Assembly: GCA_029834535.1 (NCBI GenBank)
Contig: JAQMWT010000373.1
Location: 62,001 to 126,000 of the forward strand
Direction of reading: 5' to 3'
Source of the DNA: Chrysophaeum taylorii
Taxonomy: Eukaryota > Sar > Pelagophyceae > Pelagomonadales > Pelagomonadaceae
DNA length: 64,000 bases
Shown here: piece after piece, positions 61,028 through 64,000 of the stretch
How positions within the stretch are numbered: position 1 is the stretch's first letter
How the letters are laid out: every line of letters begins with the position of its first letter
Made by a program: the position numbers and the translations under genes
Notes under the pieces: model-generated
What the model was told of the DNA's origin: nothing
The model's database searches: none
Seen by the model: only the letters and a program-made list of their open reading frames with translations

Positions 61028-62572
61028 TTATCGAAGTGCGGATTTGAGGAGAAAGTTTCGCCATTCGGTGACGGTTGCAGTGGTTTCGAATATCGAGGTC
61101 GAAGGGTCGCGGTTGGCCGCGCAGATTTGGTGTTCGAGGTTTGGGCTCGGATTGAGGGCGAGGGAGAGGTAGTCCGCGACCGATTTGGCGATCGGGGGGT
61201 CGCGGAGGCGCATGTGGGCGTACATGCCAGCTGTCAAAGTTGGGACCGACTGGAGGGTCGGGGCGGTGACGACGCCCTTGCAGACGGAAAACGCTTCGAG
61301 GGACGTGACGCCGCCGCCAAAGGGAAAGGGGTCCAGCAGCAGGGTCGCTGCTTTGAGGAGCGAAAACCAGCGAGCGCCGCGGACCTGGGGAATAAACTTG
61401 AGTCGAGGCGGATTTCCGAGTCTCGTCCCTAAAGTTTCCATCCAGGATCGCTTTCGGGGGTCGTAGGTCACCACGACAGTCTTGTTGTGCGCGAAGAGAC
61501 CCAGCAACACCTCGTCGAAGAGCGGGTGAAACTTTGGGAGGCTCTGGGGACAGAGGTAGAAGTCGTCGCCCACTTTTTCGGAGAAAGAAATTTTTTGCGG
61601 TGGTGGTTTGGGAAAATAAAACGACAACGAGTCGAACTTGACGAGCTGCTCGGCGAAAGCGTCCGAATTGTTGTCCCCAAAGTAGTCCGAGGAGACGAAG
61701 TAGTCGATCGCGTCCGGGAGACCGCTCGTGTGCGGGTGTCCCCAGGCGAGGACTTGGACGGGCGCGAGGCGCGACGATGCCCACATCAAGGTCCGCGTGT
61801 CCATGCCGATGTCCGTGAACACCAACACGTCGACGTCGACGCGATCTCTGTTGGATAGGAGCGTGCCGCGGTCGAGCGTCACGACCTCGGCGGCTCGTTC
61901 TGTCGCAAACCCCGTCCATTCGTCGTCGCTGTCTCCCGCGTGATATACAACAACCTCAAAATCCTCGGAGAGGCCCCGGATCACGCCGCAAAAGAGCTTG
62001 CAGACCGAGTGGCGGCTAAAATAAGAACTCACGAACCCCACGCGAAGCTTGGGAGTACTTCTTCTTTCGACTTTGGCGGGCAGAAAGTTAGTTCGAAGCG
62101 AAGGATAGGCTCTCGCGTAAGCGTTCTGGATCTTTGTCATCAGCGCCGCGTCGTTGTAGCCCATGTACACGACATAAAATGTCCCGGGCATCGAGAGGTG
62201 GTCGAGCGCGTCGAGATGATGTCCGTCGAGAGCCGATACCTCTCGTTCCAAGCGATTTCTCGTTCTTACCAAATCGTCGAGGGATTCGTAGACGCCTGGG
62301 ATCAGCAAAGCTTCGCGAAACCGCAACGCTGTCGTGTCGTTCTTCGCGCGCGCGAGCCCGAAGTGGCGCCGCGCTTTGTGGAATTCGCCCGAGTCAGCGA
62401 GAAGCGTTCCGAGCGTCGTGTGGACATCAAACGACGGATCCTCAAAAAGTCTTCGGAGCAGAAATTCGCACGTCCGGTGGATGTCGTCGCACTCCTGACA
62501 CGATGTCGCGGGGCCCTCGTAGAGCTGGAGAGCGACTTGGACATTCCCGTTGATCAAAGCATCGACAGCCAT
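61028..62572 (-). CDS. GT41 glycosyltransferase (OGT/SPINDLY type)
   Basis: 514 residues. A helical N-terminal part (about 1-165), with at most one or two degenerate TPR-like units (LGTLLADSGEFHKARRHF), precedes the two-lobed GT41 catalytic region. Its strings are LRVGFVSSYFSRHSVCKLF (H-x3-K like the family HS-motif), APVQVLAWGHPHTSGLPDAI followed by DYFVSSD, and LLDPFPFGGGVTSLEAFS (sugar-nucleotide site). OGT adds O-GlcNAc and SPINDLY adds O-fucose to nuclear and cytosolic proteins. Short TPR content and an algal host leave donor choice open. It is divergently paired with NTF2 across 143 bp. Confidence 0.86.
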   Translation of the reverse strand: MAVDALINGNVQVALQLYEGPATSCQECDDIHRTCEFLLRRLFEDPSFDVHTTLGTLLADSGEFHKARRHFGLARAKNDTTALRFREALLIPGVYESLDDLVRTRNRLEREVSALDGHHLDALDHLSMPGTFYVVYMGYNDAALMTKIQNAYARAYPSLRTNFLPAKVERRSTPKLRVGFVSSYFSRHSVCKLFCGVIRGLSEDFEVVVYHAGDSDDEWTGFATERAAEVVTLDRGTLLSNRDRVDVDVLVFTDIGMDTRTLMWASSRLAPVQVLAWGHPHTSGLPDAIDYFVSSDYFGDNNSDAFAEQLVKFDSLSFYFPKPPPQKISFSEKVGDDFYLCPQSLPKFHPLFDEVLLGLFAHNKTVVVTYDPRKRSWMETLGTRLGNPPRLKFIPQVRGARWFSLLKAATLLLDPFPFGGGVTSLEAFSVCKGVVTAPTLQSVPTLTAGMYAHMRLRDPPIAKSVADYLSLALNPSPNLEHQICAANRDPSTSIFETTATVTEWRNFLLKSALR

Positions 62573-62715
62573 TTATTTAACGCTAGAACAACAACAACCC
62601 TATATATATATACGCGTCTTGTAGGGTTGCCCACAACGCTCGAGGAGTGAATCTTGAACCCTAAAATTAATTTGAATACAGTAGGGTTAAGTGTTTAGGA
62701 AGTTCGCCATCATCG
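62573..62715. promoter_or_regulatory. 143-bp divergent promoter with four telobox-like motifs
   Basis: Between the GT41 (minus) and NTF2 (plus) starts lie AACCCTATA at 62596-62604, GTAGGGTTG at 62621-62629, AACCCTAAA at 62657-62665 and TAGGGTTAA at 62682-62690, with a TATATATATA run at 62602-62611. The motifs form two inverted pairs, one nearer each gene. Confidence 0.5.
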
Positions 62716-63081
62716 ATGTCGGCAGACGAAGTCGCAAATGCCTTTGTCGCACAGTACTACCGTTGCTTCGACCAGAACCGCGAAGGCATGGCTCCGTTGT
62801 ACCGCGACCAGAGCTCCTTGACCTTCGAAGGCGACGGTCCCAAGCGCGGAACGCAACAAATTATGGACAAACTCCGCACACTCCCCCCCGTCGCTCACCA
62901 GGTTCAGTCCGTCGAGGTCCAGCAGAGCGTCGCCCCCAACGCCATCCTCGTCTTCTGCACGGGCTCCATCCTCATCGAAGCGAACAAACCGCTCAAGTTC
63001 ACGCAGTGCTTTCAACTCGTCGCCGAAGCCCACAATCAATACTACCTCCACAACGACATCTTCAGGTTTAATTATGCCTAA
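62716..63081 (+). CDS. NTF2: nuclear transport factor 2 (NTF2)
   Basis: 121 residues, the standard length. Full NTF2 fold: FVAQYYRCFDQNREGMAPLY at the start (YY and R-x-L), SLTFEGDG, then a QIMDKLRTLP helix, and the hydrophobic-pocket strands ending FTQCFQLVAE and YYLHNDIFRFNY. NTF2 carries RanGDP into the nucleus by binding FxFG nucleoporins. Asp-Asp acidic residues for Ran binding fall near HNDIFRF. Confidence 0.96.
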   Translation: MSADEVANAFVAQYYRCFDQNREGMAPLYRDQSSLTFEGDGPKRGTQQIMDKLRTLPPVAHQVQSVEVQQSVAPNAILVFCTGSILIEANKPLKFTQCFQLVAEAHNQYYLHNDIFRFNYA

Positions 63082-63667
63082 TACTGAATCGACAACAAGC
63101 TCCGAAACACGACGACCAAAAAAAAAGACGACTACTCCGTCTCGTCTTTTTGTTGCGCACCCTGCCGCGGTATCCTGTGATGTGATGTGTGCGGGGCACC
63201 GCGCTCCAGACCTGATCGATCAACTGTCCGCACCGGAAAAAATGTTTATAATACACTTACCCTCCTTTTCGGAAGAAAAAAAACATTCCGTTGAATCTTG
63301 AGCAATCTTCTTGAAACGCGAGAGGCGTGTGCTTCTTGGACAAAAACAAACGAAGAAACACACGCGTCTGTCTCGACGTGTGAGTTTCTGTTGGCCACGT
63401 TCGCCTCGCTCGAAGAAGGATGGAGCCTCGTCGTCGTGACGTCGACTTGCGTCGTGCCGAAGACACCACCATGTCTTGGGATCACCTCTAGATCTCACCA
63501 TGCGCTCGCTCGCAGTTGGCTGTTGCTGGAAACACACACACACACACACACAGAGTGTCTCCCCCTTTCGCGGCGGGTAGCGTTGTTAGTTTTTCTGTCA
63601 ACAATCCAAAGCATGTATCTATAAATTTCCGATCGAAGTGCGTATAACATAACTGTGGTAGCATACA
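63082..63667. other. 586 bp intergenic with CA repeat
   Basis: A CA dinucleotide run at 63532-63551. The remaining stretch holds only short unsupported frames. Confidence 0.6.
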
Positions 63668-64000
63668 ATGTTGCGCCTCTCTACAATGTTCCTTCTCCTC
63701 TACGTCTCCCTCGCCGCCGCAAGTCGTGAAGAGAAGGCGGTCGTCCTCGGCGACGTGAAGGCCCACGGACTCGCGCTCCGCAACGCCGATGCCGAGTACC
63801 GAAGCGATAGGGAGGTCGTGCTAGCCGCCGTGGCGCAAAACGGCCTCGCGATAGAATACGCCGCACCCGAACTCAAAGAAGATCGCGAGGTCGTCCTCAG
63901 AGCCGTCAATAGACACGGATGGGCCCTCGCCTTTGCGTCGTCCGAACTCCAGGAGGACAAGGACGTGGTGCTGGCGGCGGTGACGCAGAATGGCCGCGCG
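63668..64000 (+). CDS. DUF4116-repeat protein with signal peptide (5' part)
   Basis: An ATG frame open to the window end (111 codons seen). An N-terminal hydrophobic segment, MFLLLYVSLAAAS, looks like a signal peptide. Two complete DUF4116-type repeats follow, of the form DREVVLAAVAQNGLAIEYA with period about 34, and a third begins (DKDVVLAAVTQNGRA). The function of DUF4116 is unknown. It is abundant in some algae and giant viruses. Secretion or membrane insertion is inferred. Confidence 0.72.
   Translation, partial: MLRLSTMFLLLYVSLAAASREEKAVVLGDVKAHGLALRNADAEYRSDREVVLAAVAQNGLAIEYAAPELKEDREVVLRAVNRHGWALAFASSELQEDKDVVLAAVTQNGRA

Overview
The window is nuclear DNA of a compact, GC-rich, intron-poor microbial eukaryote. 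The evidence is typical eukaryotic cytosolic, nuclear and endomembrane genes (ribosomal protein eS1, GAR1, VPS4, NTF2, LCB1, an AKTIP-like UEV), one clear GT-AG spliceosomal intron at 57072-57136, Helitrons, a LINE and LTR retroelements. A RAP protein with helical repeats, DUF4116 repeats, a LRR-ROCO kinase-family GTPase module and a GT41 glycosyltransferase together suggest a unicellular alga, and I would guess a stramenopile of the pelagophyte type. That taxonomic guess is inference only.

Layout. 1-5.4 kb: a minus-strand LTR retroelement cut by the window edge, with gag-like and copia-protease-like parts and a cytosine-C5 DNA methyltransferase. 5.4-8.9 kb: no convincing gene, then a Helitron remnant. 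8.9-15.8 kb: dense gene block (RAP protein, ornithine decarboxylase, GAR1, prohibitin-like SPFH protein). 15.8-18.9 kb: non-coding, with a second Helitron remnant. 19.1-21.9 kb: CAP10-type glycosyltransferase, AKTIP-like UEV, two small ORFs. 22.2-31.8 kb: an 8.2-kb LTR-flanked element with no recognisable pol gene, directly abutted by a third Helitron remnant. 32.1-39.3 kb: eS1, TOM1/GPR137-like membrane protein, WH1-UBA-AGC kinase, O-fucosyltransferase-like protein, LCB1. 39.3-46.3 kb: repeats around a ROCO gene. 46.4-51.3 kb: FAD monooxygenase, KH protein, BAT2-N (PRRC2-like) protein, PPPDE protease. 51.4-53.6 kb: degenerate LINE. 53.7-64 kb: membrane cyclophilin, cyclic-nucleotide-dependent kinase, a two-exon gene, VPS4, ankyrin protein, GT41 enzyme, NTF2, and the start of a DUF4116 protein.

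Gene organisation. Genes lie extremely close together: divergent pairs are separated by 31, 37, 90 and 143 bp, and same-strand neighbours by as little as 22 bp. A telobox-like AAACCCT(A/C) motif recurs within a few tens of bases of several start codons and is the best candidate core promoter element. Mobile DNA is confined to islands between these blocks. The genes are mostly housekeeping functions (polyamine synthesis, snoRNP, translation, sphingolipid synthesis, ESCRT, nuclear transport, signalling) and do not form one pathway. The most unusual content is the retroelement-borne cytosine methyltransferase and its possible relationship to repeated modules in the second LTR element.
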